A stretch of DNA of 64,000 nucleotides from AAA164-E04 sp964342825 (GCA_964342825.1 CAYFHO010000002.1:62001-126000); one strand, 5' to 3'; counted from the stretch's first letter, positions 7,021 through 17,900 are shown. Notes: generated by a model from the letters alone, not told the origin. Numbers and translations: made by a program.

Positions 7021-8748
7021 ATGACTGATTCAAAAAAGAAGCAATCCATTTGGAGACGTAAAATAAAATGGCCACGCCCCATTGCCTGGTTGTTCCATTT
7101 CATATTCTCACCCAAAATGCTGCGGGTGTACCTGTTCGCTCTCGCTTGCTGCATCACTCTCATCATCGCTTTTTACACTGTCGAAAACATCAGAGGATCT
7201 CTGGCATGGTCCCAACATGTTAAGGAATTAAGGGCAGCAGGCATCTCTAGGGATTTTCGCGACTACATTCCACCAGAAATACCGGATGAGGAAAACCTGG
7301 CTAAAATCCCAATGTTTGCAGCCTTTGAATATGAGAGAATTCCAAGCAAGACCAAACGCAACCTATGGGACCACCGCGAAGTAAAAGTAAAATGGAAAGA
7401 TAAATCCTGGGGCCCACTTAAAAATCTCTCCATTTATTACCGTACCAAAAGAAATAATCATTTATTCCAAGCACTCGACAACGCGGAAGGACGTTGGCAG
7501 AAAACTGAACCAACTGATTTATCCCAGCTCCAAGTTTATTATCGCGGTACTAATGCCTTTGATTTGAAATGGCCTACACCCAGGGCAAAGTCAATCTTGG
7601 AAAACACAAACATAATTCAAAATTGGGCCGAAGCTACCAACAGCTTCCCTTACCCAAAGCAACCGGGTATTCCTGCTGAAGATGTCCTGATCGCATTAAA
7701 GAAATACGATTCCATTTGGGAAGAACTCAAGACCGCATCCCAGCAACGAAAAAAGATGCGTTTCCCTCTTCATTATAATGAATTATTCGGATGCCTGTTA
7801 CCTCACCTCACGCACATCAAATCTATCCACCGATATGGCAAATTAAGAGCAACCGCAGAGCTGGTAAGCGGCAAGCATCAAGAAGCTACTGAATCCATCA
7901 GGCTGATGATGCAAATCAATAATGGCCTTCGTCATGAAACATTTTTCATTAGCCATCTGGTGCGCATCGCCAACATCTATTTTAGTATACACCCCATTTG
8001 GGAAGGCATAAATCGTCATGCATTCAAGGCAGAGGATCTCAGAACACTTTCATCGGAGTTCGAAAACATTCATCTGCTTGCTGAATTGCCTAAGATTCTG
8101 CGCATGGAATGCTCAGTATTCGCAGCTACAATGGAGGTTATGGAGGAGCATCGTCACACTTTCTATCGTTATTTTGGACCTGGTACATTTGATGAAAAAA
8201 AGTGGCCTGGTTATTGGACTTCTGATTCATACATGAATTTTGCTCCTACCGGATGGTTCAAACAAAACATGCTATTTTACTCCCAGGAGTTGAGAGCATT
8301 GGAGCATATGATTTCAAACGTGATTCAGATGAAACCAAATGCAATTCTAAGTTTTGAGGCTCACCTGAAACAATCGCTGGAAAAACCGCTCACCACCTAC
8401 AACGTATTGGCAAAGCAATTGTATCTCTATAAGAATAAGGAATCTTTCTACAAATCCCTCACAGCCGAGAATACGATTCGCATAGTTAAAACAGCCATCG
8501 CTTTAGAGCGTTATTTCCTCGAACATCAAAAATATCCAAAAGCTCTCGACCTGTTGGTTCCGGCATATCTCCCAGAAATTCCATTGAACCTCTATAATGG
8601 CCAGGTACTTCAATATAAGCGCGAACAAGGAGGAAGATTCACCCTAAGCGCGACAGGTTGGGAAGATACCGAAAATAAAGATCCACAAGGAAAACCTATG
8701 AATCGAGCGAACATAACTTGGAGTTGGCCACCGAACGAAATGGAATAA
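7021..8748 (+). CDS. Large membrane-anchored protein of unknown function in the sigma-factor operon
   Basis: The start at 7021 (MTDSKKKQSIWRRK) follows the previous stop by two bases; the frame runs back to 6862 but overlaps that gene there. The 575-residue product has a basic N-terminus, one membrane span (about 30-52, VYLFALACCITLIIAFYTV) and a large, mostly helical outer domain. The C-terminal 90 residues (ALERYFLEHQKYPKALDLLV, then NGQVLQYKR and FTLSATGWED) match a segment I know from many uncharacterised Verrucomicrobia and Planctomycetes proteins of this type, often encoded beside ECF sigma factors. No catalytic motif is seen. It may be the effector or sensor controlled by the sigma factor. 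Confidence 0.65.
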   Translation: MTDSKKKQSIWRRKIKWPRPIAWLFHFIFSPKMLRVYLFALACCITLIIAFYTVENIRGSLAWSQHVKELRAAGISRDFRDYIPPEIPDEENLAKIPMFAAFEYERIPSKTKRNLWDHREVKVKWKDKSWGPLKNLSIYYRTKRNNHLFQALDNAEGRWQKTEPTDLSQLQVYYRGTNAFDLKWPTPRAKSILENTNIIQNWAEATNSFPYPKQPGIPAEDVLIALKKYDSIWEELKTASQQRKKMRFPLHYNELFGCLLPHLTHIKSIHRYGKLRATAELVSGKHQEATESIRLMMQINNGLRHETFFISHLVRIANIYFSIHPIWEGINRHAFKAEDLRTLSSEFENIHLLAELPKILRMECSVFAATMEVMEEHRHTFYRYFGPGTFDEKKWPGYWTSDSYMNFAPTGWFKQNMLFYSQELRALEHMISNVIQMKPNAILSFEAHLKQSLEKPLTTYNVLAKQLYLYKNKESFYKSLTAENTIRIVKTAIALERYFLEHQKYPKALDLLVPAYLPEIPLNLYNGQVLQYKREQGGRFTLSATGWEDTENKDPQGKPMNRANITWSWPPNEME

Positions 8749-8894
8749 GTTCCGATCAAAGTCCTTCTGATCAAAAAGTACGCAAGCCGTAGATTGAATT
8801 GGCACCTTCTCTGCTGTATGGTGCATTCGCAAAAATAACAATTCTGTTACCTGAACTAAACAGGGCATCGGACGCATCATCATTGCCCCGGTGA

Positions 8895-9782
8895 ATGAAT
8901 GGCAGAGGAGTAGTTTGCTATGATTGGATGCAGGCATTGAACGACAGCAAAGATAGATTGCACGAAACTCGAAACCTATTACGGGAAACATGGAGTCGTG
9001 CATTTCAGGTGAATGACCTTGGGCAGGGAGAAGAAGCCTGGGACGCGCTGGAAGTAGCATTTGCTGGAAATCATCCGAAATTTGAAGCCATTGATGCTCC
9101 CTACCATGATCTGGACCACACATTGAAAGCGTCCGCCTGCTACGTTGAATTGGCTGTCAAAAATCTTCAAACAAACGACTACCAACCACTCCCTCTTGGA
9201 ATTGCGGAATTGGGATTAATCGCGATCTTGTTTCACGACTCGGGGTACCTCAAGGACAAAGGAGATTTGTCAGGGACAGGAGCTAAGTACGCCTTTGACC
9301 ATGTAGGAAGGAGTCAGGCTTTTGCTAAGATGTGGTTACTGGAAAACGGATTTGATGATGATTCCATTCTCGAAATTCAATCCATGATCCAATGCACTGA
9401 TTTCAGTGCTCGTACCCTTCCCATTACATTTGCATCGAACTCACATCGCCTGGCGGGTCACATGGTTGGAACAGCAGATCTTTTGGGGCAGATGGCATCG
9501 CACGATTATATCCGCAAGCTCCCTCTACTTCATCAGGAAATGATAGAAGCTCTCAACCACAATCAAAGTGCCAAAATTCCGGTTGAGATTCCTCAAACTC
9601 CCCAGGAGTTGTTGAAAATGACACCTGATTTTTTCAACAACTACGTGATTCCAAAATTAACAAATGAATACGAAAATGTTTTTAAGCTTCTGAATCAGCC
9701 TTACCCAGACGGCCCCAATCGTTACATGAGGCAGATCCAAGAACATATTGATTCGATAAACCAAGATTCAAATAAGGCTTGA
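8895..9782 (+). CDS. HD-domain metal-dependent hydrolase
   Basis: The 295-residue protein has the HD-domain ligand set: YHDLDHT (His71 and His75), FHDSGYL (His114-Asp115, the defining HD pair) and a later Asp in HMVGTADLLGQM. HD proteins are cytosolic Mn/Fe/Mg phosphohydrolases, often acting on nucleotides or cyclic nucleotides; the substrate here cannot be told. The start is uncertain: ATG at 8895 or the Met at 8928 (MQALNDSKDRL), and no ribosome site decides it. It stands alone between the sigma-factor operon (146 bases upstream) and the convergent HEAT-repeat gene, whose stop is 5 bases from its own. Confidence 0.75.
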   Translation: MNGRGVVCYDWMQALNDSKDRLHETRNLLRETWSRAFQVNDLGQGEEAWDALEVAFAGNHPKFEAIDAPYHDLDHTLKASACYVELAVKNLQTNDYQPLPLGIAELGLIAILFHDSGYLKDKGDLSGTGAKYAFDHVGRSQAFAKMWLLENGFDDDSILEIQSMIQCTDFSARTLPITFASNSHRLAGHMVGTADLLGQMASHDYIRKLPLLHQEMIEALNHNQSAKIPVEIPQTPQELLKMTPDFFNNYVIPKLTNEYENVFKLLNQPYPDGPNRYMRQIQEHIDSINQDSNKA

Positions 9783-9787
9783 ATTCC

Positions 9788-10942
9788 TCATCGTATTTTA
9801 AGGGCCTTTGCCGCCACCTCTCTCACGTATGCGTTTTCGGATTGAAGCGCATCTTTAAGGGCTTTTTTTGAATCGGAAGACTGAGGATTCATCCGTTCCA
9901 GTATCGAAGCAGCCACGCGTCGTATTTCTTGTTCGTCATCCTCCAAGAGCAAGAGTAGGTCTTGTATCACAGGTTCGGTGAAAGGCACACGCTGATTCAA
10001 CAGCTTGACAATCGCCAACCTCACTTCTGTTTCATCATCCCTTAACAAAGGAAACAGCATAGCTACGACATCGGCATAGACTCTTCCTGCAACCATCAGC
10101 GCACGAGCAGATTCAATTCTAACCTTGGAATCCGCATGTTTTAACCCAGAGATGAATTCATTTTGATAGGGATAAATATGGCGTCGTAAGGGAACCATTG
10201 CTTTTAAAAGACGATACTTGGCAACGGCATTGGTTGTATTCAATGCTTGCCCCAAGGTATGAGCGGATTCGGGACCGATACGCCAAAAGACTTCAAAGCA
10301 CAATGGGTCCAGGCTCAGATCTTCATTGATCAACAAATTCTTCAGGGATTCCAACGCCGGTTTTGCTTCGGGTCCCAAAAGATACATTCCATAAATTGCT
10401 GCATTTCGAACGCCAATATCAGCGTCCACAATCGCTTCTTCGAGAATTGGCAATGATGCTTCCTTCAATGCAACCAACGACTTGACGGATTCCATTCGTG
10501 TCTGGCGATCCGCGTCGTACAACCCAACTTTCAAGGACTTGATTTTGGCTGGAGCGGGTAAATCCATGGCCCCAACAGCTAGAGCGGACATCGCACGAAT
10601 CAGAATTTGCAATCTGGGACTCCTGATTCCCAATCGACGCCCCATTTGGGTAGGTGCCAACTGCTTCTGAAAGCGATACATCCATGCCTGGATGGGTGTG
10701 GTCTCCTTTGAGAGCAGCTTCAAACAAAAGGGGCCAAAAACTTCGGAATGGTTTTTTACATACTCAAGACTGGAGGCACGAACATCCGCATGGGGTGCGT
10801 TGAGTTTGAGTAAGTACTCAGACAAGGGCTTTCCATCCAGGGTGGGCTCCTTTTGGGAAAACCAAATCCAGGCCCCGATCAGGATGATCGAAAGCAGCGG
10901 AAGGAAAAGCCCCAGGAAAAGCCATCGGCGACGCTTGTTCAT
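9788..10942 (-). CDS. Membrane-anchored HEAT-repeat protein
   Basis: The start is placed at 10942 (MNKRRRWLFLGLFLPLLS), a basic and hydrophobic anchor; the longer frame to 11074 overlaps the upstream exonuclease. The 384-residue product has one N-terminal membrane span and then about six to eight HEAT-like helical pairs, each with the PBS/HEAT pattern of D-x-x-V-R, for example ADSKVRIESARALMVAG, DETEVRLAIVKLL and DEQEIRRVAASIL. Such solenoids bind other proteins. The solenoid most likely faces the periplasm. It follows the exonuclease gene by 49 bases on the same strand and may share its transcript. No specific partner can be named. Confidence 0.75.
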   Translation of the reverse strand: MNKRRRWLFLGLFLPLLSIILIGAWIWFSQKEPTLDGKPLSEYLLKLNAPHADVRASSLEYVKNHSEVFGPFCLKLLSKETTPIQAWMYRFQKQLAPTQMGRRLGIRSPRLQILIRAMSALAVGAMDLPAPAKIKSLKVGLYDADRQTRMESVKSLVALKEASLPILEEAIVDADIGVRNAAIYGMYLLGPEAKPALESLKNLLINEDLSLDPLCFEVFWRIGPESAHTLGQALNTTNAVAKYRLLKAMVPLRRHIYPYQNEFISGLKHADSKVRIESARALMVAGRVYADVVAMLFPLLRDDETEVRLAIVKLLNQRVPFTEPVIQDLLLLLEDDEQEIRRVAASILERMNPQSSDSKKALKDALQSENAYVREVAAKALKIR

Positions 10943-10991
10943 GACAAAATGTCTTTCAGAAATGGAATCATGTGGACCAATTCCATTCCGA

Positions 10992-11711
10992 TTACTTGAT
11001 GCCTTCCAGGCGTTCTTTCCAGATCTGGTAAAGACGATTGGTCGCGTAAACATCTCGCAGACAGTAATCGGCAATTTCCCGAAATCGACCCTCTTCCATC
11101 AATTTTCCAACGTCCATTCCTGAGATACCTTGGCTCTTGGGGGATTCAATCCCAAAGACCTTGCAATAGAAATCCAGATTGAACTTTCTGGCGGCACCAT
11201 CCCTCCCACTGACATTATAAAAGCTTAATTGCTCGGCCAAATCGCAATGTGGAGTCGTTTGAAAGCGATACCCCAGCCAGTCTTTGCGAGAAATAGGTAC
11301 ATTCAAAACCGCAGATCGTAAATACACAAAAGGAACATCAAACCCACGTCCGTTAAAAGTAACGATCCGATTAAAATTGGGGACCACCTTCCAGAACTCC
11401 GTCAGCAACTCGTGTTCATCTGGGAAAGGCAGAAACTTCACCCCCTCTTGACCGGATTCATCCACATCGAAGTCATCAGCCAAATAGAGGACCTGACCTT
11501 TTTCCGATTCTGCATTGATCATGGCGATGCAAACGCATTGGGAAGTCAAAGGCCAGAGACTCATCATGCGGGTCAATTCATCCCTGCGTTTCTCGCGAGC
11601 CTCTTCGTCCTCTATACGTTGAAGCTCCCGAAATAAATACTCCTGTTGGGTTTCGTCAAAAGATTCCACCGGAAGAGCCGATGTTTCGATGTCAAATACC
11701 AATGTCGCCAT
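10992..11711 (-). CDS. Predicted 3'-5' exonuclease, DEDDy family (PolB-exonuclease-like)
   Basis: The 239-residue protein carries the full acidic set of a DEDDy RNase H-like exonuclease: VFDIET (Asp7, Glu9; Exo I), FNGRGFDVPF (Asp125; Exo II) and YCLRD (Tyr216-x3-Asp220; Exo III). It belongs to the stand-alone group of predicted PolB-like exonucleases, known in many bacteria but poorly characterised. It should remove nucleotides from 3' ends of DNA or RNA using two metal ions in the cytosol. A charged insertion of about 30 residues follows Exo I (YLFRELQRIEDEEAREKRR). The HEAT-repeat gene lies downstream. No polymerase domain is attached. Confidence 0.85.
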   Translation of the reverse strand: MATLVFDIETSALPVESFDETQQEYLFRELQRIEDEEAREKRRDELTRMMSLWPLTSQCVCIAMINAESEKGQVLYLADDFDVDESGQEGVKFLPFPDEHELLTEFWKVVPNFNRIVTFNGRGFDVPFVYLRSAVLNVPISRKDWLGYRFQTTPHCDLAEQLSFYNVSGRDGAARKFNLDFYCKVFGIESPKSQGISGMDVGKLMEEGRFREIADYCLRDVYATNRLYQIWKERLEGIK

Positions 11712-11831
11712 GTGCTCCGATTTTCAGATATACCAAGTTGTTTGGGTTCCAGTATGTCAATCAACTTGATCAATCCAACAAGAAAAACTGCGGAAATTGG
11801 AATCGAATCTACAGATCAACAAAATTAAGAT

Positions 11832-13511
11832 TCAATCGATCACGAGGACATCGGGCTTGGGTTCTCCTTCAATGAGCTGGAGAAACCGATTGGCAGTAAT
11901 ATTTTCGAAATCCTGCACCAAACCACTTGGCCATGATACCTGTATTCGATCCACCATGTCGTAGCTGCCCAAGCCAAAATATACCCGCAAATCATTGGCG
12001 CTCTGATATCCACTCCCAGCACGCACTTCTCCAACCCAATCCTGATCCCCACAAGTCACAGTCACAAACGCCCCCACAGCGGAGCGGTTGCTTTTTTTTC
12101 CGATGAGCTTGAGTGACAACCAATGGTGGTCACTGGCCGTGTTGTTTAACAATAGAGTCGGTTTTGCTCTGGCATTCAATACCACGACGTCCAGGTCTCC
12201 ATCATTGTCCAGGTCACCGGTCACAGAACCTCGACTGCTGGCTTTTATTTGCAGGGCTTCGCCACAGGTATCCGAGATATTTTTGAAGCGTTTACCATGG
12301 ATTTGGAGCACCTGGTTGGCTTGCTCATATGAACTGCTTCCGTCGAAAATTTTCACAGTGTCCTGCAGATGACCAGCAGCGATGAATGCTTCCTGTGTAC
12401 CGTCCTTGTCAAAATCCGCAAAGTGACACCCCCATGTCACTAATGAAATGGAATCAATTCCAAATCCGCTGGAAACCGTCACATCCTGAAAGAACATGTC
12501 TCCCAGGTTTCGATATAGAGTATTGGTTTGATTCTGGTAGGTGGTCACCATCAAGTCCATTCGTCCATCGCCGTCATAATCACCGACATCAGCTCCCATG
12601 GTCCCCTGTTCATCTCCAAATTCATCGTAAGCCACGCCACTGAGTAATCCTATTTCCTTGAAGGTCCCATCCCCCTGATTATGGAAAAGAAAATTGCCCT
12701 TAACATCATTCCCTACAAAAATGTCCATCCAACCATCTCGATCGAAATCCGAACAGACCACTCCCATCCCGTAACTGGAGACACGCCCTATACCGCTGGA
12801 GTCGGTCACATCCAAAAAAGTGCCGTCACCTTTGTTTCGATAAAGCTTGTCCTTCACGGGCTTGTAGGTGCGTGGATCACAATAAACCGGAATATTGGCC
12901 CGGAAGCAGGGCTGATGATTGTAAACATCAAATTCCAGATAATTGCTTACATAAAGATCCAGATAACCATCACGATCATAATCCAGGAAGGCACAGCCGG
13001 CGCTGAACGAAGGATCATCCACCCCTGCCTGTTGTGAAACTTCCTTAAAAGTCCCGTCACCATTATTCTGATAAAGACGGTTTGGTCCGGAGTTGGTGAT
13101 GTAAATATCCTGATCTCCGTCATTGTCATAATCGGCTACGGCACACCCCATCCCATAGCCAGAATCGCCAAGGCCGCTGGATTGGGTCACATCCTTGAAC
13201 CGTCCAGCACCAATATTTTCGTACAAGGCATTGGTCGGCATGGCTGCATTCTCAGGAGCTGCCCCGACATAAGCGCCATTCACAAAATACAAATCCAAAT
13301 CTCCGTCCAGATCATAGTCGATCACCCCCATACCAGAAGCGATATTTTCAAAGAGGTATCGATTTCCAGTAGAACCATCGATGTGACTGAACTGAATTCC
13401 TGAGGAATCCGTTCCATCAATAAATTGAATCCTATCGACTGCTTGAACGCATAAAACATGTAGGGTACTGAGCATCCAGACAACCGGTAAAAATTTCGTG
13501 AAGCATTTCAT
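11832..13511 (-). CDS. Secreted FG-GAP/VCBS repeat protein with UnbV/ASPIC domain (CRTAC1-like)
   Basis: The 559-residue protein has a signal peptide (about 1-25, ending VQA) and at least seven calcium-binding FG-GAP repeats, for example DYDLDGDLDLYFVN, DYDRDGYLDLYVSN, DYDGDGRMDLMVTT and DLDNDGDLDVVVLN. These should form a seven-bladed beta-propeller. The C-terminal 110 residues (VGEVRAGSGYQSANDLRVYF, then IQVSWPSG) are the UnbV/ASPIC domain. CRTAC1-like proteins of this build are abundant in Planctomycetes and Verrucomicrobia, where their function is unknown; extracellular binding or adhesion is inferred. A TPR gene lies 5 bases upstream on the same strand, a pairing often seen in these phyla. 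Confidence 0.9.
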   Translation of the reverse strand: MKCFTKFLPVVWMLSTLHVLCVQAVDRIQFIDGTDSSGIQFSHIDGSTGNRYLFENIASGMGVIDYDLDGDLDLYFVNGAYVGAAPENAAMPTNALYENIGAGRFKDVTQSSGLGDSGYGMGCAVADYDNDGDQDIYITNSGPNRLYQNNGDGTFKEVSQQAGVDDPSFSAGCAFLDYDRDGYLDLYVSNYLEFDVYNHQPCFRANIPVYCDPRTYKPVKDKLYRNKGDGTFLDVTDSSGIGRVSSYGMGVVCSDFDRDGWMDIFVGNDVKGNFLFHNQGDGTFKEIGLLSGVAYDEFGDEQGTMGADVGDYDGDGRMDLMVTTYQNQTNTLYRNLGDMFFQDVTVSSGFGIDSISLVTWGCHFADFDKDGTQEAFIAAGHLQDTVKIFDGSSSYEQANQVLQIHGKRFKNISDTCGEALQIKASSRGSVTGDLDNDGDLDVVVLNARAKPTLLLNNTASDHHWLSLKLIGKKSNRSAVGAFVTVTCGDQDWVGEVRAGSGYQSANDLRVYFGLGSYDMVDRIQVSWPSGLVQDFENITANRFLQLIEGEPKPDVLVID

Positions 13512-13516
13512 CCTGT

Positions 13517-14806
13517 TTACTTCTCCCCTTTCAATTGGATAAGTTTTAAATTCCGCTGGCGATACCCAGGGTTTTGAGGTTCCAGCAACACTGACTGTGC
13601 AGAAGCATCAATGGCCGCATCCAAATCGCCATTGGCGTAATGAGCCCAGGCCAGCAAATCATAATGGGCTGCCGACTTGTCTAGCTCCACCAATTTAAGA
13701 CACATTTTTAAAGCCAGGTGAATTTTCCTGCCCATTCCGAGGTAGAGTCTTGAGAGGTTTGAAAGGGCAACGGGGTGAGAGGGAGAAAGCTCCATGGCTT
13801 TTTCCAGTGATTGAACCGCATTTACTGCGTCCCTTAATTGGATATAAACAGTCCCAAGATTAAGATGGAAATCGTGGTTGTCGGGGACAAGTTTGACCAA
13901 ATGCTCCAATGCAGCTTTTGCTTCCTTGAAATGACGTTTTTGAAGGTAAAAATTTGCAAGGTTTTCAAATCCCCTGGAAAAACCACTTGCCACCAGGGTC
14001 GCCTGCTTCAGGTGGCTTTCAGCCTGGTTCATCTGCCCGTTTCGAATCAGAGAAACCCCGGTTTCCGTGTGGAAGGAAGCCAGCAGATGACGCATTTCCT
14101 GATCGTTGTTCCTCTCCTGATTGGCTTTATCGGCTTTGGCCATTTCAATCTCCTTCAGTCTGCGAAACTTTTTCATCGTCCTGAGGGCTGAATCATTATC
14201 CCCGGCTTTGAGTTGTGCTCTGGACAAAGCATAGTAGGCATTGGCCTGTCGATTATCCAAACGACAGGCAGTCTGCAAGTGATTTAATGCTGCGTTCGTT
14301 TCCCCATTTTTCAACAAGATCTTTCCAAGAAGCATGTGCGAAAGAGCGTGGTTGGGATCGGTGCGAATCGCCTGCGCGTATAATTCGTGAGCTTTCTCCA
14401 AATCTCCAAGTCGTTCCTCCACCATTCCCCACTGGGACATAAGTTCGGGGATTTGTTGCTGTTCCTGGGGGAGCTGATGACACAAGGACCGAACTTCACT
14501 GAGTCGATCTTCTCGCACCAATAATTTAATAAGGAAAAGAGCTATGCTTGAGTCCTCCGGCTGCAAATGATGAGCTTGAAAACCCATTTGAATCGCAGTC
14601 TCCTTGTGCCCAATCTGGCTGTTTAGCTGAGCCAATAGAAAAATAGTATCAGATTGAATTCCCTCTGAGGTGAGAAGTTGTTCATTCAACATTTCCACAT
14701 AATCATGTGCCTTCTCGGGATTGTAATGAGGGAGAGAGTGTGTGTCGGAAACCAACGAAAATTGCAACGAAAAGATCGGCGCGAAAAAAAACAAAACATG
14801 GTGCAT
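13517..14806 (-). CDS. Exported TPR-repeat protein
   Basis: The start is placed at 14806 (MHHVLFFFAPIFSLQFSL), which gives a signal-like N-terminus and 429 residues; ATGs at 14854 and 14872 and the far start at 14938 are alternatives, and ribosome-site evidence is weak for all. At least eight TPR units follow, for example GDLEKAHELYAQAIRTDPNH, NGETNAALNHLQTACRLD, RHFKEAKAALEHLVKLVPDN and NAVQSLEKAMELSPSHPVAL. TPR solenoids hold protein complexes together. The CRTAC1-like propeller gene starts 5 bases downstream, so the two are co-transcribed and may form a complex outside the cytoplasm; this last point is inferred. Confidence 0.82.
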   Translation of the reverse strand: MHHVLFFFAPIFSLQFSLVSDTHSLPHYNPEKAHDYVEMLNEQLLTSEGIQSDTIFLLAQLNSQIGHKETAIQMGFQAHHLQPEDSSIALFLIKLLVREDRLSEVRSLCHQLPQEQQQIPELMSQWGMVEERLGDLEKAHELYAQAIRTDPNHALSHMLLGKILLKNGETNAALNHLQTACRLDNRQANAYYALSRAQLKAGDNDSALRTMKKFRRLKEIEMAKADKANQERNNDQEMRHLLASFHTETGVSLIRNGQMNQAESHLKQATLVASGFSRGFENLANFYLQKRHFKEAKAALEHLVKLVPDNHDFHLNLGTVYIQLRDAVNAVQSLEKAMELSPSHPVALSNLSRLYLGMGRKIHLALKMCLKLVELDKSAAHYDLLAWAHYANGDLDAAIDASAQSVLLEPQNPGYRQRNLKLIQLKGEK

Positions 14807-14900
14807 CCACCTGCTGGGAAGAATGAAATTACCTTTCTGGATGCCAAGGGTCATGAGGTCAGTGAACAGCATACCCCGTTCAATGAAAAGCTTAAGGTGA

Positions 14901-14932
14901 AAAGAAAAGGGCCGGAGCATACGCTCCGGCCC
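14901..14932 (-). terminator. Intrinsic terminator of the PA14/Ig protein gene
   Basis: Arms 14909-14918 and 14923-14932 form a perfect 10-bp GC-rich stem (GGGCCGGAGC) with a four-base loop, followed on the - strand by TTTTCTTT. It lies about 30 bases after the stop of the gene at 14964-18158. It falls inside the unused upstream part of the TPR frame, which supports the later TPR start at 14806. Confidence 0.9.
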
Positions 14933-14963
14933 GTGCAAATATTATCAGATCAAAAGATCTTGA

Positions 14964-17900
14964 TTACTGCGTCTTGTAGAACATGGCACCCGCTGCGCTG
15001 GCATCCACCGTGTAAGGACTGGTGGCTCCATTAACAGGAGTATATGTTCCATTCACCTCGGAGGATGAAGACAGTGTTCCAGCATCCCAGGTAATGGTAA
15101 TGCTTCCATCAGCAGTAGAAATAGCCAGGTTGGCGTCTGCTGGTGGTTCTGGCTCACCCATGTATTCCGTGATGGAATAATCGGTGAAGATCGCCTGAGC
15201 CAAAGGAACGTCAGGGTTGTTGTCGTGAGAGGTCACGGCAAGACCAGCGATCACGTCGGAAGCGAATGGTCCGTCGGTGTCTTCGGTCATGTTGTAAACA
15301 TGGTAAGGATCACCCCAGCTAACGCCGTCCGTACTTAAGTAACCTTTGAATTCATTGCTGTTTCCGTCTTCACGGGTCAAACGGATCCAAGCATTAGGAT
15401 AAGGAACCGGACCGACACGTTCACCACCGGGTTTGGAAGCAGAACCTCCACCGAAGGTGTCACGCCACTGCACGTTGGTGATGTTTTGACCTTCCGTGCG
15501 GGTGGTCAGGATGTCCACGTGACGGGCAGCTGGATCCAGTTCTTCACGAACCATGATACCAGATTTTGCCCATGAGTGAGTTCCTTCGAGGCTGACCACG
15601 CGAACGCGGATATCGAAAGATCCACTGTGTGGAGCATGAACGAAGTGGAACATATCTGCATTACCCCAGATGTCGTTACCACCACCAGCAACATAGAATC
15701 CACCGTTACCGATACCGAAGGCATCACCTTCGAGAGCAGGATCATTGATGTCTTCATGGGTCATTGGCACGGATTCACCTTCGAGAGAACCATTGGCGGC
15801 ATTGCCAGCCAAATCGGTCACACCATCAACGGTGACAGTGTATCCGGCAGCAGGAGCACCAGAGAGACTCAGTTTAACGATGTTGTTTTCAGCACCGAAG
15901 ACTTCGGCACCGGTGACATTCACACCGCTCACTGAGTAGTTTCCGGCATCGGCTGCGGAGGCAGGATCCAGGCGCTCATCAAAAAGAACACCAACGGCGC
16001 TTGATCCGGATAGCGCACCAGCAGAAACAATAGATGGAGCGGTAGAATCAGAATCAACAGTCAAAGTCGCTACATCTGAAATGGTGGTTCCCAAGGTGAT
16101 CGTAGGAGCACCAATAATGACACGATATTGATTTCCATTAGCAGAACCTGGCAACAGGTCCGTGGTGTAGCTGGCACCAGTGGCACCGTCGATGTCAGTG
16201 AAATTATCACTTCCAGCAGGGGCCATCTGCCATTGATATCCAAGTCCAGTTCCGTAAGCGGAGCTGCCCTCAGCTTCAACAGTGAAAGTTGCTGCCAAGT
16301 TTTCAAATACGGAAGCATCGGCAGGCTGAGTAAGAATATTTACAGAAATGCCATTTGGATCCAGATAGGTACCAATCAAGGAACCGGTCAAGGTAGGTGC
16401 ATCGCCATTTTCTGGGTCAGGATCAGTGGAACGAATGACCGTTGCAGCAACACTGTCACCACCGCCACCTTCGGTGTGGAGTGATTCCAAGTAATAGCGC
16501 TCACCAGCTTCGAGCGTAATGTCCAAAGTTGGCCACTCACTGTCGATGAAGAAGTCAGAACGTTTGTCATCAATGTTGGACGCTCCACCTCCAACTCCGA
16601 CCCAGTTACGGGCATTAGACCAACCAGCTTCACGAGCGATGAGAAGTTTGTTGGCTGGATCATCATCAGTACTCAGGAAGAGATCTGAAGGATCGTCAGA
16701 GTTGGTGAAGAAGATGTACTCACCATCTGCAGGAGGAATGAACCAACCTACGAGCTGATTTCCGTAGTTACTGCCGCTTTCGTTGACTCCACCTGGACCG
16801 TATTCCCAGAATGGTTCCAAGGTAACGAAGTCAGGGCTGTCAGGGAAACGAGGATCGTCAATGAGCCCTTGAATGTTGTTAGGAGTGCCTTGCCAAAACT
16901 TATGGAGGACAACGCCTTCCTGCCAGATAAACGTGCTGAATTCCATGGAAGAGTCAGCAGCAATGGCATTTCCGAAAAGGTCAGTCACATTGTTAACTGT
17001 CACAGTCAACATGACACCAACTTCTTGAGCACTGGTAGTTAAAGTAACGATATGGTCGTTAGGAGCAGCTCCAACGGTAGCACCAGTAACGTTCACGCCG
17101 CCAGATAATGAGTAGTTGGAAGGATTTCCACCTGTGGTGGCATCAACGGGCTCACTGAATGTGACTCTTGCGGAAGCAAAAGTTTCGGAACCTGTCGCAC
17201 CAATGATTGTTGGAGGTTCGCTGTCAGTATTAACAGTGATCACTGCTGGATCACTGTCTGCAGACCCTTCGGCGCCGGAGACGGCAACCCTATAAGATCC
17301 TGCATGTGTGTTATCAACACGATCGATGCTGTAGGAAGCAGAGTTAGCTCCTTCAATATCGGTTCCATCTTTGCTCCATTGGAAGGTGTAAGGAGGTGTT
17401 CCAGAGACTTCCACAGAAAGAGTCACTGCATCCAAAGGATTCACAGTCGCGCCAGCTGGCTGGGTTACGATCATGAGAGGGCCAGAAGGCTGGATGGATG
17501 AAAGGTATTCACCAGGAATGGGCAAGGTAGGATCGATAATTCCATTAGGATCTTCGACAGCCACAGCAAGGTTATCACCGCCGCCGCCTTCTTTCATGAG
17601 GGCTTCGATGTAATAAGCTTCGCCAGCTTGAAGAGTAATGGTGTTACCGCTTGGCCATTCGGTTGCGCCAAACGAATCAGAGCGTTTGTCATCAACGTTA
17701 CTACCGCCACCAACGGAATCCCAGTTACGGGCATTGGACCAGCCAGCTTCACGTGCGATCACGTATTTGTTGGCAGGATCGGAATCGGTAGATAACCACA
17801 AATCAGCGTTATCATCCGCAGAAATCCAGAAGATGTAGTCACCTGAAACAGGGGGATGGAAGTATCCCATGATCTGGGCCGCATAGTTGTTGCCGTAAGC

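Noticed and set aside
10943..11074. N-terminal extension of the HEAT-repeat protein
   Set aside because: It overlaps the well-supported exonuclease gene and would place a polar 44-residue stretch before a clear membrane anchor.
12681..13037. 118-codon + strand frame antisense to the CRTAC1-like gene
   Set aside because: Its Ile/Thr-rich pattern mirrors the Asp/Gly repeats of the FG-GAP gene on the other strand.
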